From UBA10449 sp005883585 (GTDB lineage: Bacteria; Chloroflexota; Dormibacteria; Dormibacterales; Dormibacteraceae), in the NCBI GenBank assembly GCA_005883585.1, contig VBFD01000123.1:1-64000 (forward strand): 64,000 nt of DNA, in the 5' to 3' direction. The first letter of the stretch is position 1; every line of letters begins with the position of its first letter. A program made the position numbers and the translations under genes. Below, piece by piece: positions 31,344-38,855 of the stretch. Below the pieces are notes generated by a model, which had not been told where the DNA came from, made no database searches, and worked only from the letters and a program-made list of their open reading frames with translations.

Positions 31344-32969
31344 TCAAGTTTTGGCAGCGGTTCGAGACTGGTGCGCGTACTCGAACGAGTCGAGCAGCGC
31401 CGCCAGCGATGCCTCGATGATGTTGCTCGAGCAGCCGACGGTAGTCCACCGTCTCGATCCCTTGCCGGATTCCACGAGCACTCGCGTCGTCGCCGCGGTG
31501 CCGGCGGCGCCGTCGAGGATGCGCACCTTGTAGTCGTGCAGGCTCACGCCACGTAGCGCGGGGAACTTCGGGCTCAGTGCCTTGCGGAGCGCGGCGTCGA
31601 GCGCATTGACTGGACCGTTTCCTGAAGCCGCCGTGTGATAGACAGCCCCGCCGACCTCCACCTTGACCGTGGCCTCCGCGTGCACCGAACCTCCGTCCTT
31701 GCGCACGAGGGTCGTGAAGTCGGCCACCTTCCAGGGCGCTTCATAGCCGGGGCGCAGGCGGCGCATGAGCATCTCGAACGATGCGTCCGCGGCCTCATAG
31801 GAGTAGCCGCGATGCTCGAGCTCCTTGAGGTGCTGGACCAACCACGCGGTCTGGGGATCGTCCCGGTCGAGCTCCAGCCCGAACTCGCGCGCCTTGGCCA
31901 AGATGTTGCCGCGGCCGGAAAGCTCTGAGACGAGGACGTGCGGCTCATTGCCAACGAGGTTCGGGTCGATGTGCTGGTACGAATCGGCGTGCTTCAGCAC
32001 CGCGGCCACGTGCTGCCCGCCCTTGTGGGCAAAGGCGCCGTATCCAACGAAAGGCTGCTGCAGCGGCAGGGCCACGTTCGCGATCTCGGCGACTGTGCGC
32101 GAGAGGTCGCTGGAACGCGCCAGCGACGCCTTGGGCAACGCCTCCATACCAAGCTTCAAGACCAGATTGGCGACCACCGACACCAGGTTCGCGTTTCCGC
32201 AGCGCTCCCCGTACCCGTTGATCGTGCCCTGGACCATGTCCGCACCGGCGGCGACGCCTTCGAGGGTGTTGGCCACGGCCAGCTCGCAGTCGTTGTGGCA
32301 GTGGATGCCGACGCCGGCGGATTGGTCGACCTCGGCGAGCGCGCGCCGCACCGCCTGCACGCCCTCCCGAATTTCCCCTGGAAGGCTCCCGCCGTTGGTG
32401 TCGCACAGCACGATCCAGCTCGCTCCGGCACGCGCTGCCTCGAGGCAGACCTCGATCGCGTATTCGGAGTCGCGGGCGAAGCCATCGAAGAAGTGCTCGG
32501 CGTCGAAGATAACTTCCTTCCCGCCGGCGACACCGTGCGCCACCGACTCACGCACCATCGCCAGGTTTTCGTTCGGAGTTGTCTGCAGGACCTTGCTCAC
32601 CTGCCACGTGTCGCTCTTCCCGACGAGCGTCCACGCCGGCGCCCCGCTCCGCGCCAGCGCCTTGAGGTTGGCGTCGTCTTCGCACGTGCCTCTGGCCCTG
32701 CGCGTGGCGCCGAACGCGGCCAGGCGCGAGTGCTTGAGTGGATGCGCGGCCAGCTCCGCGAACAGCTCCTCGTCTTTCGGGTTCGACCCGGGAAAGCCGC
32801 CCTCGACGTAATCGAAGCCCAGCGAGTCCAGGGTGCGCGCGATCCTCACCTTGTCCGACGCCGAGAAAGACACGGCAGGGCCCTGGGCGCCGTCGCGCAG
32901 CGTCGTGTCGTAGATCACGATCCGCCGTGCGGCGCCGTTGCGATGGTGATTGGTGCTGGGCTTGGGCAT
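31344..32969 (-). CDS. cimA: citramalate synthase
   Basis: Condenses pyruvate with acetyl-CoA to (R)-citramalate, the threonine-independent entry to isoleucine. 541 aa from ATG 32969. The DRE-TIM catalytic domain has IYDTTLRDGAQGPAVSFS near residue 17 and the metal site GIHCHNDCELAVAN near 205; EGGFPGSNPKD is typical of CimA rather than LeuA. The C-terminal LeuA-type regulatory domain (HDYKVRILDGAAGTAATTRV) allows end-product inhibition. An upstream in-frame GTG/TTG extension to 33008 lies inside the attenuator hairpin and is rejected. The ribosome binding site GGAGG is in the 3' arm of that hairpin. Confidence 0.95.
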   Translation of the reverse strand: MPKPSTNHHRNGAARRIVIYDTTLRDGAQGPAVSFSASDKVRIARTLDSLGFDYVEGGFPGSNPKDEELFAELAAHPLKHSRLAAFGATRRARGTCEDDANLKALARSGAPAWTLVGKSDTWQVSKVLQTTPNENLAMVRESVAHGVAGGKEVIFDAEHFFDGFARDSEYAIEVCLEAARAGASWIVLCDTNGGSLPGEIREGVQAVRRALAEVDQSAGVGIHCHNDCELAVANTLEGVAAGADMVQGTINGYGERCGNANLVSVVANLVLKLGMEALPKASLARSSDLSRTVAEIANVALPLQQPFVGYGAFAHKGGQHVAAVLKHADSYQHIDPNLVGNEPHVLVSELSGRGNILAKAREFGLELDRDDPQTAWLVQHLKELEHRGYSYEAADASFEMLMRRLRPGYEAPWKVADFTTLVRKDGGSVHAEATVKVEVGGAVYHTAASGNGPVNALDAALRKALSPKFPALRGVSLHDYKVRILDGAAGTAATTRVLVESGKGSRRWTTVGCSSNIIEASLAALLDSFEYAHQSRTAAKT

Positions 32970-33004
32970 AAAAAAACCTCCGGGCCTTCTCTGGGCCGGG
33001 AGGT
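32970..33004 (-). terminator. attenuator terminator in front of cimA
   Basis: On the minus strand: ACCTCCCGGCC, loop CAGAGAA, GGCCCGGAGGT (10 of 11 pairs), then seven U immediately followed by the cimA ATG. The 5' arm GGACCTCCC (32998-33006) can instead pair perfectly with GGGAGGTCC (33037-33045) in the end of the leader peptide frame, which would prevent termination. The 3' arm contains the cimA ribosome binding site. Confidence 0.8.
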
Positions 33005-33009
33005 CCAAC

Positions 33010-33048
33010 GACTTGAGCGGAGCGCGCTAAGTCGGGGGACCTCCCCGA
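33010..33048 (-). promoter_or_regulatory. alternative hairpins of the cimA attenuator
   Basis: Two hairpins precede the terminator: TCGGGG (33048-33043) with CCCCGA (33037-33032), overlapping the last leader codons, and a nine-pair bulged stem GACTT-AGCG / CGCT-AAGTC (33033-33010) around the leader stop. The first competes with the antiterminator pairing 33037-33045 : 32998-33006. Confidence 0.65.
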
Positions 33049-33083
33049 GTAATCTCGATGTCGTTTGCGATCTGCTTGCGCAT
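33027..33083 (-). CDS. leader peptide of the cimA-ppc attenuator
   Basis: An 18-codon ORF, MRKQIANDIEITRGGPPT, ending in TAG just before the terminator region. Three Ile codons (ATC, ATC, ATT) and one Thr lie immediately upstream of the hairpin segments. Stalling at Ile codons would cover the 5' strand of the first hairpin and free GGGAGGTCC to form the antiterminator; reading through to the stop would block it and let the terminator form. A TATTCT -10 box ends 9 nt before the ATG and no good ribosome binding site is seen. Isoleucine is the end product of CimA's pathway, which supports the assignment. Confidence 0.68.
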   Translation of the reverse strand: MRKQIANDIEITRGGPPT

Positions 33084-33092
33084 GGAAGCCGA

Positions 33093-33098
33093 AGAATA
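33093..33098 (-). promoter_or_regulatory. -10 box TATTCT for the cimA leader
   Basis: TATTCT on the minus strand, 9 nt before the leader ATG; transcription would begin 1-3 nt before it. No clear -35. The gene-free stretch 32970-33278 contains this attenuator region and, on the plus strand, the glpF promoter; 33099-33190 shows nothing recognisable. Confidence 0.4.
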
Positions 33099-33192
33099 AG
33101 CCAACCCAGCCCCGGGCGTCCTGGCAGCCATCCCCAAATCTGGAAGCTGCGCTTGGTGTCAAGCTCACATTGCGGCGACCACAAATTGCCTG

Positions 33193-33221
33193 TTGACAAA
33201 CCGCCTGTGGGGGACTACGGT
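33193..33221 (+). promoter_or_regulatory. sigma-70-type promoter of the glpF-dha operon
   Basis: TTGACA (33193-33198), 17-nt spacer, TACGGT (33216-33221). The spacer contains AACCGCCTGTGGGG, also found in the promoter region of the XRE-TPR gene (52771-52784). Confidence 0.6.
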
Positions 33222-33232
33222 TTGTGAAATCA

Positions 33233-33249
33233 GTTCGACATTGTCGAAC
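33233..33249 (+). promoter_or_regulatory. palindromic operator downstream of the glpF promoter
   Basis: GTTCGACA-T-TGTCGAAC, perfect 8-bp arms around one base, located just after the expected transcription start. A half-site (ATTCGACA, about 37891-37898) occurs between dhaM and iclR. A roadblock-type repressor site, most simply for the IclR-family protein at 37976, is inferred. Confidence 0.55.
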
Positions 33250-33278
33250 ACTAGTCAGATATAGGGGGTCGGAGAGAC

Positions 33279-34061
33279 ATGCATTCGATGCCACAGCGAG
33301 CGCTCGCCGAGATGTTCGGCACAGCAGCGTTGGTCCTGGTAGGTCCGGGTTCCGTCATCGCGACGCTCACGCTCGCCGGCAAGGCGGTGCCTGCGGTCAC
33401 CGAGGCAGACCTCCTGGCGATCAGCTTCGCGTTTGGGTTCATCATCACCGCTCTCGTCTATGCGATCGGTAAGGTCTCGGGCTGCCACATCAACCCCGCG
33501 GTGACATTTGCCCTGGCGGTGACGAGGCGGTTCCCGTGGAAGGAAGTGCCCGCATACTGGGCGTCCCAATACGTCGGCGCCGTGATCGGGGCATTTGCCA
33601 TCTGGGGTGTCTTCGGCGCGAACGCGGTCACCTTCGGCATGGGCCAGACCCACTTTGCCGCCGACGCGTCTTCGAGCTACTTCCTGCAGGCGGCGCTCGC
33701 CGAGGCCCTCGGCACCGGGCTCCTGATCTTCGCGATCCTCGGCATCGTCGACTCCAAGTCGCCGACGCAGCTCGCCGGTATCGTGATCGGGGGCGCGGTT
33801 GTCGGGATCATCCTCATCTTCGGACCCATCACCGGCGCATCGCTGAACCCCGCGCGCGCGTTCGGCCCCGAGCTGGTGCAGGCGATCGCCGGCGGCACGA
33901 CTTTCTGGACGCAGTACGTTCCCGTCTACCTGGTCCCCGGGCTCGTGGGAGCGGCAGCGGCGGCTTTCCTCTACGACTTCTTGGCCAACCCGCGACTGGT
34001 CGCGCGACCGATCGTCGAAGCGGTCACCCACGAAGAGAACGTGCGCGCGGCGGCCCACTAG
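33279..34061 (+). CDS. glpF: aquaporin / glycerol facilitator (MIP family)
   Basis: 260 aa, six membrane segments plus two half-helices. NPA motifs in SGCHINPAVTFALAV (near residue 72) and SLNPARAFGPEL (near 190). The downstream dihydroxyacetone kinase genes favour glycerol or dihydroxyacetone as permeant, though the sequence alone could also be a water channel. Start ATG 33279 with GGAG 4 nt upstream. First gene of an operon under the 33193 promoter. Confidence 0.92.
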   Translation: MHSMPQRALAEMFGTAALVLVGPGSVIATLTLAGKAVPAVTEADLLAISFAFGFIITALVYAIGKVSGCHINPAVTFALAVTRRFPWKEVPAYWASQYVGAVIGAFAIWGVFGANAVTFGMGQTHFAADASSSYFLQAALAEALGTGLLIFAILGIVDSKSPTQLAGIVIGGAVVGIILIFGPITGASLNPARAFGPELVQAIAGGTTFWTQYVPVYLVPGLVGAAAAAFLYDFLANPRLVARPIVEAVTHEENVRAAAH

Positions 34062-34085
34062 ATCAGAGAGACAGGAGAAAACACG

Positions 34086-35108
34086 ATGGCAGTCGAAACC
34101 AACCAGATGCGTAAGTTCCTCAACGAGCCGTCGCAGGTCGTCAAGGAATCCCTGAAGGGCCTGGCGGCGGCGCACCCCGACCTGCTGCGATATGACGTCG
34201 CGAACCAGATCATCGTGCGCAAGGACGCGCCCAGGAAAGGCAAGGTGGCCCTCATCTCGGGTGGCGGCTCCGGTCACGAACCGCTGCACGGTGGCTTCGT
34301 CGGCCTCGGCATGCTCGACGCGGCGGCTCCGGGTGAGGTGTTCACCTCGCCGGTGCCAGGACAGATGCTCGCAGCGACGAAAGCAGTAGATGGCGGCGCT
34401 GGGGTCGTGCACATCGTCAAGAACTACACGGGCGACGTCCTCAACTTCAAGCTGGCGGCCGAGGATGCCGCTGACGAGGGCATTAAGGTCACGTCCGTCG
34501 TCATCGATGACGACGTGGCGGTACAGGACTCCCTTTACACCGCGGGCCGGCGTGGAGTCGGTGCCACGGTGCTGGCGGAGAAGATCGCCGGAGCCGCGGC
34601 GGAGAGCGGGGCGGACCTGGCCAAGGTCACAGACACTGTCAAGCGAGTCAACGACCGCGCGCGATCGTTTGGCGTGGCGCTGTCATCCTGCATTCCGCCG
34701 GCCAACGGAAAGGTCATCTTCGACCTGCCGGAAGGTCAGATCGAGTTCGGCATCGGAATCCACGGTGAGCCCGGGCGCCGGCGCGGGACGCTGGGCACGG
34801 CCAGCGAGGTCGTGGACGTCATGGTCGAGGCCGTCGTCTCCGATCTGAAGGCCAAGCGCGGGAGCAAAGTGCTTGCCTTCGTCAACGGCATGGGCGGCAC
34901 GCCGCTGCTCGAGCTCTACCTTATATACGGAGAGGTCGACGCCAAGCTGCGCAAGGCCGGCCTCGAGCCGGTGCGCAACCTCGTCGGCAGCTACATCACC
35001 TCACTCGAGATGGCCGGCGCGTCGCTGACCGTGCTCGAGCTGGACGAGGAGCTCATCAAGCTCTGGGATGCGCCGGTGCACACTGCTGCCCTGCGCTGGA
35101 GGGTGTGA
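34086..35108 (+). CDS. dhaK: dihydroxyacetone kinase subunit DhaK
   Basis: Binds dihydroxyacetone covalently as a hemiaminal on a His. 340 aa. ALISGGGSGHEPLHGGFVG near residue 57, VKNYTGDVLNF near 115 and GIGIHGEPG near 222 with the substrate-binding His identify it. Works with DhaL and a PTS phosphoryl donor (DhaM); HPr and DhaM genes are close by at 37251-37896. 24 bp after glpF. Confidence 0.96.
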   Translation: MAVETNQMRKFLNEPSQVVKESLKGLAAAHPDLLRYDVANQIIVRKDAPRKGKVALISGGGSGHEPLHGGFVGLGMLDAAAPGEVFTSPVPGQMLAATKAVDGGAGVVHIVKNYTGDVLNFKLAAEDAADEGIKVTSVVIDDDVAVQDSLYTAGRRGVGATVLAEKIAGAAAESGADLAKVTDTVKRVNDRARSFGVALSSCIPPANGKVIFDLPEGQIEFGIGIHGEPGRRRGTLGTASEVVDVMVEAVVSDLKAKRGSKVLAFVNGMGGTPLLELYLIYGEVDAKLRKAGLEPVRNLVGSYITSLEMAGASLTVLELDEELIKLWDAPVHTAALRWRV

Positions 35109-35112
35109 CCAC

Positions 35113-35118
35113 TAACCT
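35113..35118 (+). promoter_or_regulatory. possible -10 box TAACCT before dhaL
   Basis: TAACCT lies 18 nt before ATG 35137, right after the dhaK stop; a start near 35125 would leave a 12-nt leader containing GAAAGG. Confidence 0.3.
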
Positions 35119-35136
35119 TTGATCACCGAAAGGGTC

Positions 35137-35769
35137 ATGGACGCGGCGACGATCACCTCCTGGATGCGCGAGATCGATGCGTCGGTGCGCGTCGAGCGAG
35201 ACCACCTGGTCCAGCTCGACGCCGCCATCGGCGATGGCGATCACGGCACCAACATGACGAGAGGATTCGAGGCCGTCGTCCAGGCCCTCGGCGTCGACAG
35301 GGGCTCGCCCCCGGGCCGGCTGCTGATCATCGCCGGCCGCACGCTGGTCTCGACAGTCGGCGGCGCGAGCGGACCCCTGTGGGGCTCGGCACTTCGCGCC
35401 GGCGGGCGCGTACTCGGTGACCAGACCACGTTTGATGGCGCTCAGCTCACTGAAGTCCTCGCTGCGGCCCTCGCCTCGGTCAAAGATCTCGGCACCGCCG
35501 CGCTGGGCGACAAGACGATGGTCGACGCGCTTGAGCCTGCGGTCGACACTTTGCGAGCCCGCGTCGCCCAGGGTGAGCCTTTAGACCGCGCGCTCGACGA
35601 TGCGGCCGAAGCCGCGGAAGCCGGCATGCGATCGACCATCCCACTCCAGGCGCGCAAGGGCCGCGCGTCATATCTCGGCGAGCGGTCGGTGGGCCACCAG
35701 GATCCGGGTGCCACCTCGACAGCTCTGATCATTCGAGCTCTGCAGAGGGCGGTCACCTCCGGGGGCTGA
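35137..35769 (+). CDS. dhaL: dihydroxyacetone kinase subunit DhaL
   Basis: ADP-binding subunit that transfers phosphate from DhaM to dihydroxyacetone on DhaK. 210 aa. LDAAIGDGDHGTNMTRGF near residue 28 holds the Asp residues for Mg-ADP, and the C-terminus has GERSVGHQDPGATS. ATG 35137 gives the family N-terminus; a TTG at 35119 is in frame but unneeded. Followed after 1 bp by the enzyme I gene. Confidence 0.95.
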   Translation: MDAATITSWMREIDASVRVERDHLVQLDAAIGDGDHGTNMTRGFEAVVQALGVDRGSPPGRLLIIAGRTLVSTVGGASGPLWGSALRAGGRVLGDQTTFDGAQLTEVLAAALASVKDLGTAALGDKTMVDALEPAVDTLRARVAQGEPLDRALDDAAEAAEAGMRSTIPLQARKGRASYLGERSVGHQDPGATSTALIIRALQRAVTSGG

Positions 35770-35770
35770 C

Positions 35771-37292
35771 ATGGAACGTGCGGTGCAGGGAGTCAGCGCC
35801 GCCCCCGGCGTCGCGTTCGGCGTTGCGGTTGTGCTCGATCGACCTCGACCGCTGGCTCGGACCGCCGTCGCGCCGGCGGCGCGCGGTCGCGAAGTCGATC
35901 GCGCCAACGCCGCGCTTCTAGCTGCGGCGCATGAGCTGCAAGGGATAGCGACACGTTTGCGGGAGAAGGGTCGAGACGCTGAGGCGGAAATCGTCGAGAC
36001 AGGCGAGCTCATGGCTGGAGACCCTGCCTTGATCGAGCGGGTGCAGTCGTTGATCGTCGAGTCTGGCCTGCCGGCAGATGCGGCCCTGGGCCGGGCCGCG
36101 GACCAGATCGCGACGGACCTGGCAAACCTGGCTGATCCGACGCTCGCGTTGCGTGCCCGAGCTTGCGACTCACGCCAAGGGTGTCGCTCTGGCCGGCGGC
36201 GGCGTCACCGCGCATGCGGCGATCGTGGCTCGGTCGCTTGGGATGCCCATGGTCGTGGGGCTCGGCGCAGATGCGCTCGACGTCGAAGACGGGGAAGAGG
36301 TGGTGCTGGACGGGGATGCAGGCGTGCTCATCCGCCGGCCCGACCCGGATCGGGTCGCGGCCGTGCGAGCGATGACCGAGCACCGGCGCACCGCCAGGAG
36401 GAATGCGGTCGCCAGCCGCCTGGAGCCGGCTGAGACCAAGGACGGTCATCGGCTCGTCGTGCTTGCCAACGCCGCAAGCGTGGCCGAGGTGATCGAGGGC
36501 GCCGAACAAGGGGCCGAAGGTGTGGGCCTGCTTCGCACCGAGCTGGGTTTCCTCGATACGTCCGCGTGGCCATCGCTCGCGCAGCACCTGGCTTTCCTGA
36601 AGCCGATACTCGACCGGCTCGAGGGCCGCACGGCGACGGTGCGCCTCCTCGACTTCGGCGGCGACAAGACCCCGCCTTTTCTGCATGGAGTCGAAGGTCG
36701 TGGAATCGAGCTGCTCCTGAGGGCTCCTGAGGCCTTGAGAACTCAGCTGGCTGCAATCATGGAAGCCGGCACCGGCACCAAGCTGCGCATCTTGATACCG
36801 ATGGTCACGAGCCCTGACCAGGTACGCGCTGTGCACGAGATGCTGGGAAATGTCCTGGACGGACGGCCCGCGCCTCAGGTCGGTTCGATGATCGAAACGC
36901 CTGAGGCCGCCTTGCGAGCGGGCGAGATTGCCGACGCATCGGACTTTCTCAGCATCGGTACCAACGACCTTACGCAACTCGTGTTGGGCCTCGACCGCGA
37001 AAAGTCGAAATCAGCTCCCGTCACGGACAGTAGAGTTCTGCGGCTCATCGAAGCGACGACGCATGCCGCGCGCGCGGCCGGGATCCCGGTTGACGTTTGC
37101 GGCGAGGCCGCTTCGGATGCCGAGGCAATGCCGATTCTCGTCGGCCTGGGTGTTGACGAGCTCAGCGTCGCGGCCGCGCGAGTCGGCGAAGTTCGTCAGG
37201 CGATCCGGGGGCTGGACTTCAAGGTCAGCCGCGAGGCTGCGGAGGAACGGCTACTCGATCAGCCCGCTGACGCAGCTCGTAAGGGCGTCTAA
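35771..37292 (+). pseudogene. ptsI: PTS enzyme I with internal deletion and frameshift
   Basis: PEP-protein phosphotransferase. The first part (35771 to about 36160) reads GVSAAPGVAFGVAV and GELMAGDPALIERVQ. The rest is in another frame from about 36150: LAGGGVTAHAAIVARSLGMPMVVG with the active His, LLRTELGFLDTS, FLSIGTNDLTQLVLGLDRE and VDVCGEAASDAEAM. Fused, the two parts total about 507 residues against about 570 normally; roughly 55-60 residues before the His domain are missing, exactly where the frames change. This is a deletion plus frameshift, real or from assembly. Without it the gene would supply phosphate to HPr and DhaM encoded next to it on the other strand. Overlaps ptsH by 42 nt at the 3' ends. 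Confidence 0.8.
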
Positions 37293-37529
37293 CGCCGCGG
37301 GCGCGTCCTCGCCCTCGGCGCTCAGCCGCAGGACGCTGCCGCCTGTAGCCCCGAGCGCGAGCACCGCGAGGATGCTTTTGGCGTCGGCCACCTTCCCGTC
37401 GGCACCCACAGTGACGCGCGACCGAAACCGCAGAGCTGTTTTCACAAAGGTCGCCGCGGGACGGGCATGCAGGGCAACCCCCGCCGGCAGGGCGACGGTC
37501 GATTCAGAACTTGCTGGCACCGCGGGCAT
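37251..37529 (-). CDS. ptsH: HPr-like phosphocarrier protein
   Basis: 92 aa. GVALHARPAATFVKTAL carries the phosphorylated His; KSILAVLALGATGGS contains the Ser-46-type regulatory region. ATG 37529 lies in the end of dhaM (26-nt overlap); the longer frame to 37631 is a shadow. With dhaM it forms the HPr and EIIA parts that are fused in many DhaM proteins, here as separate overlapping genes. Dedicated to the dihydroxyacetone kinase by context. Confidence 0.9.
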   Translation of the reverse strand: MPAVPASSESTVALPAGVALHARPAATFVKTALRFRSRVTVGADGKVADAKSILAVLALGATGGSVLRLSAEGEDAPAALDALTSCVSGLIE

Positions 37530-37896
37530 CCTCGGCGGCTTTCGCCACGTCCTCCAGCGACTGGCCCGCCGAAGACATGACCGCCGCCGCCACGGCGCCC
37601 TCGACGAAAGGAGCGTCGACCAGGCGCACATGGCCGTTCACCTTCCCTTCGAGCAGGTGACGAACTGTGAGGATCGAGCTCCCGAGGTCGGCGAGCACGA
37701 CCACGCCCTCGCCGCTGTCGGCGCGCGCGATCGCCTCTCGCACCGCGTCCCCGCTGGTGCCGAGCGACCCGCCCGGGCCCCCGCCGGCAGGCTCGACTTT
37801 CACGCCGTCGCCGGCGACCTGGGATGCCAGGTCCGCCAGGCCGCGCGCGAGTTCATGGCTGTGGGAGACCAGTACAATCCCGACCAAATTCGACAC
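37504..37896 (-). CDS. dhaM: DhaM-type EIIA(Man) phosphotransfer protein
   Basis: 130 aa. The N-terminal IVLVSHSHELARGLADLA contains the phosphorylated His of DhaM/EIIA-mannose domains, GVVVLADLGSSILTVRHLLE is the conserved core. It should take phosphate from HPr and pass it to DhaL-ADP. Single domain; HPr is the next, overlapping gene. Divergent from iclR with 79 bp between. Confidence 0.92.
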   Translation of the reverse strand: MSNLVGIVLVSHSHELARGLADLASQVAGDGVKVEPAGGGPGGSLGTSGDAVREAIARADSGEGVVVLADLGSSILTVRHLLEGKVNGHVRLVDAPFVEGAVAAAVMSSAGQSLEDVAKAAEDARGASKF

Positions 37897-37945
37897 TCCC
37901 CACGAGGCCCCGAAAGGCCCCGCAATCGCATTCCAGACGACCGCC

Positions 37946-37959
37946 GTAGTCTACACTAC
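37946..37959 (+). promoter_or_regulatory. inverted repeat in the dhaM-iclR intergenic region
   Basis: GTAGT-CTAC-ACTAC, overlapping a TACACT box (37952-37957) 18 nt before the iclR ATG. A possible autoregulatory site; its sequence differs from the glpF palindrome. Confidence 0.3.
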
Positions 37960-37975
37960 CGACAGGAATTCAGCA

Positions 37976-38776
37976 ATGCCGAATGAAGTCAAAGGCCGAC
38001 GGTCATCAATCCAGTCCATCGATCGGGCGACCGCCATCCTCCAGGCGCTCGCCAGCGGACCGCGCCGGCTGGGCGTCAGCGAGCTCGCGGACCGGCTCGG
38101 GCTCGCTCGTCCGACAGTTCACGGGCTCCTGCAAACCCTGCAGTCGCACGGCTTCGTCGAGCAAGACCGGCACTCGGACAAGTACCAGCTTGGCCCTGGC
38201 CTGCTTCAGCTGGGTTACTCATACCTCGACCTCAACGAGCTGCGCGCCCGCTCGATCGCGTACGCCGACCGCCTCGCGGTGCGAACCAGCGCGGCGGTCA
38301 GGGTCGGGGTCATGCACGGATCGAGCATCGTCGTCGTCCACCACGTGTTTCGTCCGGACACCGCGTTCGGTGTGCTGGAGGTCGGCCTTCAGCTGCCGCT
38401 GCATGCCAGCTCGCTGGGCAAGGCGATCCTCGCCTTCTCGCCGCAGCAGGTGATCGACGACCTGCTTGCTGAACCTCCCGCGCGCCTCACGAAGCAGACG
38501 CTCGATGAGACAGCGCTGCGCAAAGAGATCGCGACGATCCGCGACCAGGGTGTCGCCACGGAGCGAGACGAAGCCGTGCTCGGCGAGTCGAGCGTGGCGG
38601 CCCCGATCTTCGACCACGCCGGCAGCGCGGTCGGCGCGATTGGAGTAGTTGACGCGACCGAGCGCATCTTTCCACGCGGTCTTGCAAAGGGGTTGTCGGC
38701 TGCAGTGAGCGAGGCTGCCCGGGGAGTTTCGCGCGAGCTCGGTGCGCCGCGCTGGCCACACGCCGCGGAGGCTTAG
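37976..38776 (+). CDS. IclR-family transcriptional regulator
   Basis: 266 aa. The N-terminal winged HTH reads SIDRATAILQALASGPRRLG and SELADRLGLARPTVHGLLQT; the C-terminal effector domain has LPLHASSLGKAILAF and the usual GVVDATERIFP. Adjacent to the dihydroxyacetone/glycerol module, it is probably its regulator, as GylR is in Streptomyces. ATG 37976 chosen; the frame is open to 37667 but overlaps dhaM. Confidence 0.9.
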   Translation: MPNEVKGRRSSIQSIDRATAILQALASGPRRLGVSELADRLGLARPTVHGLLQTLQSHGFVEQDRHSDKYQLGPGLLQLGYSYLDLNELRARSIAYADRLAVRTSAAVRVGVMHGSSIVVVHHVFRPDTAFGVLEVGLQLPLHASSLGKAILAFSPQQVIDDLLAEPPARLTKQTLDETALRKEIATIRDQGVATERDEAVLGESSVAAPIFDHAGSAVGAIGVVDATERIFPRGLAKGLSAAVSEAARGVSRELGAPRWPHAAEA

Positions 38777-38782
38777 GGCCGC

Positions 38783-38834
38783 CCTCCCCACTTGTGGGGA
38801 GGTGGCCCCGGCCGAAGGCCCGGGCCGGAGGGGG
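38783..38834 (-). repeat. REP-like palindromic element, copy 2
   Basis: On the minus strand: CCCCTCC, a GC hairpin (GGCCCGGGCC / GGCCGGGGCC), ACCTCCCC, ACAAGT loop, GGGGAGG. Same structure as 31284-31339. Lies between iclR and the ACT-domain gene. Confidence 0.6.
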
Positions 38835-38842
38835 CTAACAGC

Positions 38843-38848
38843 TATCTT
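38843..38848 (+). promoter_or_regulatory. -10 box TATCTT, leaderless-type, for the ACT-domain gene
   Basis: TATCTT ends exactly 7 nt before ATG 38856; no Shine-Dalgarno site in the gap. Confidence 0.5.
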
Positions 38849-38855
38849 TCTGCGC

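Noticed and set aside
32970..33083. T-box riboswitch upstream of cimA
   Set aside because: The leader is only about 115 nt and lacks the T-box sequence; an Ile leader peptide with three alternative pairings explains it better.
36160..36433. C-terminal end of the first enzyme I frame as a genuine protein end
   Set aside because: After about 36160 it turns into Arg/Gly-rich shadow sequence while the enzyme I homology continues in the other frame.
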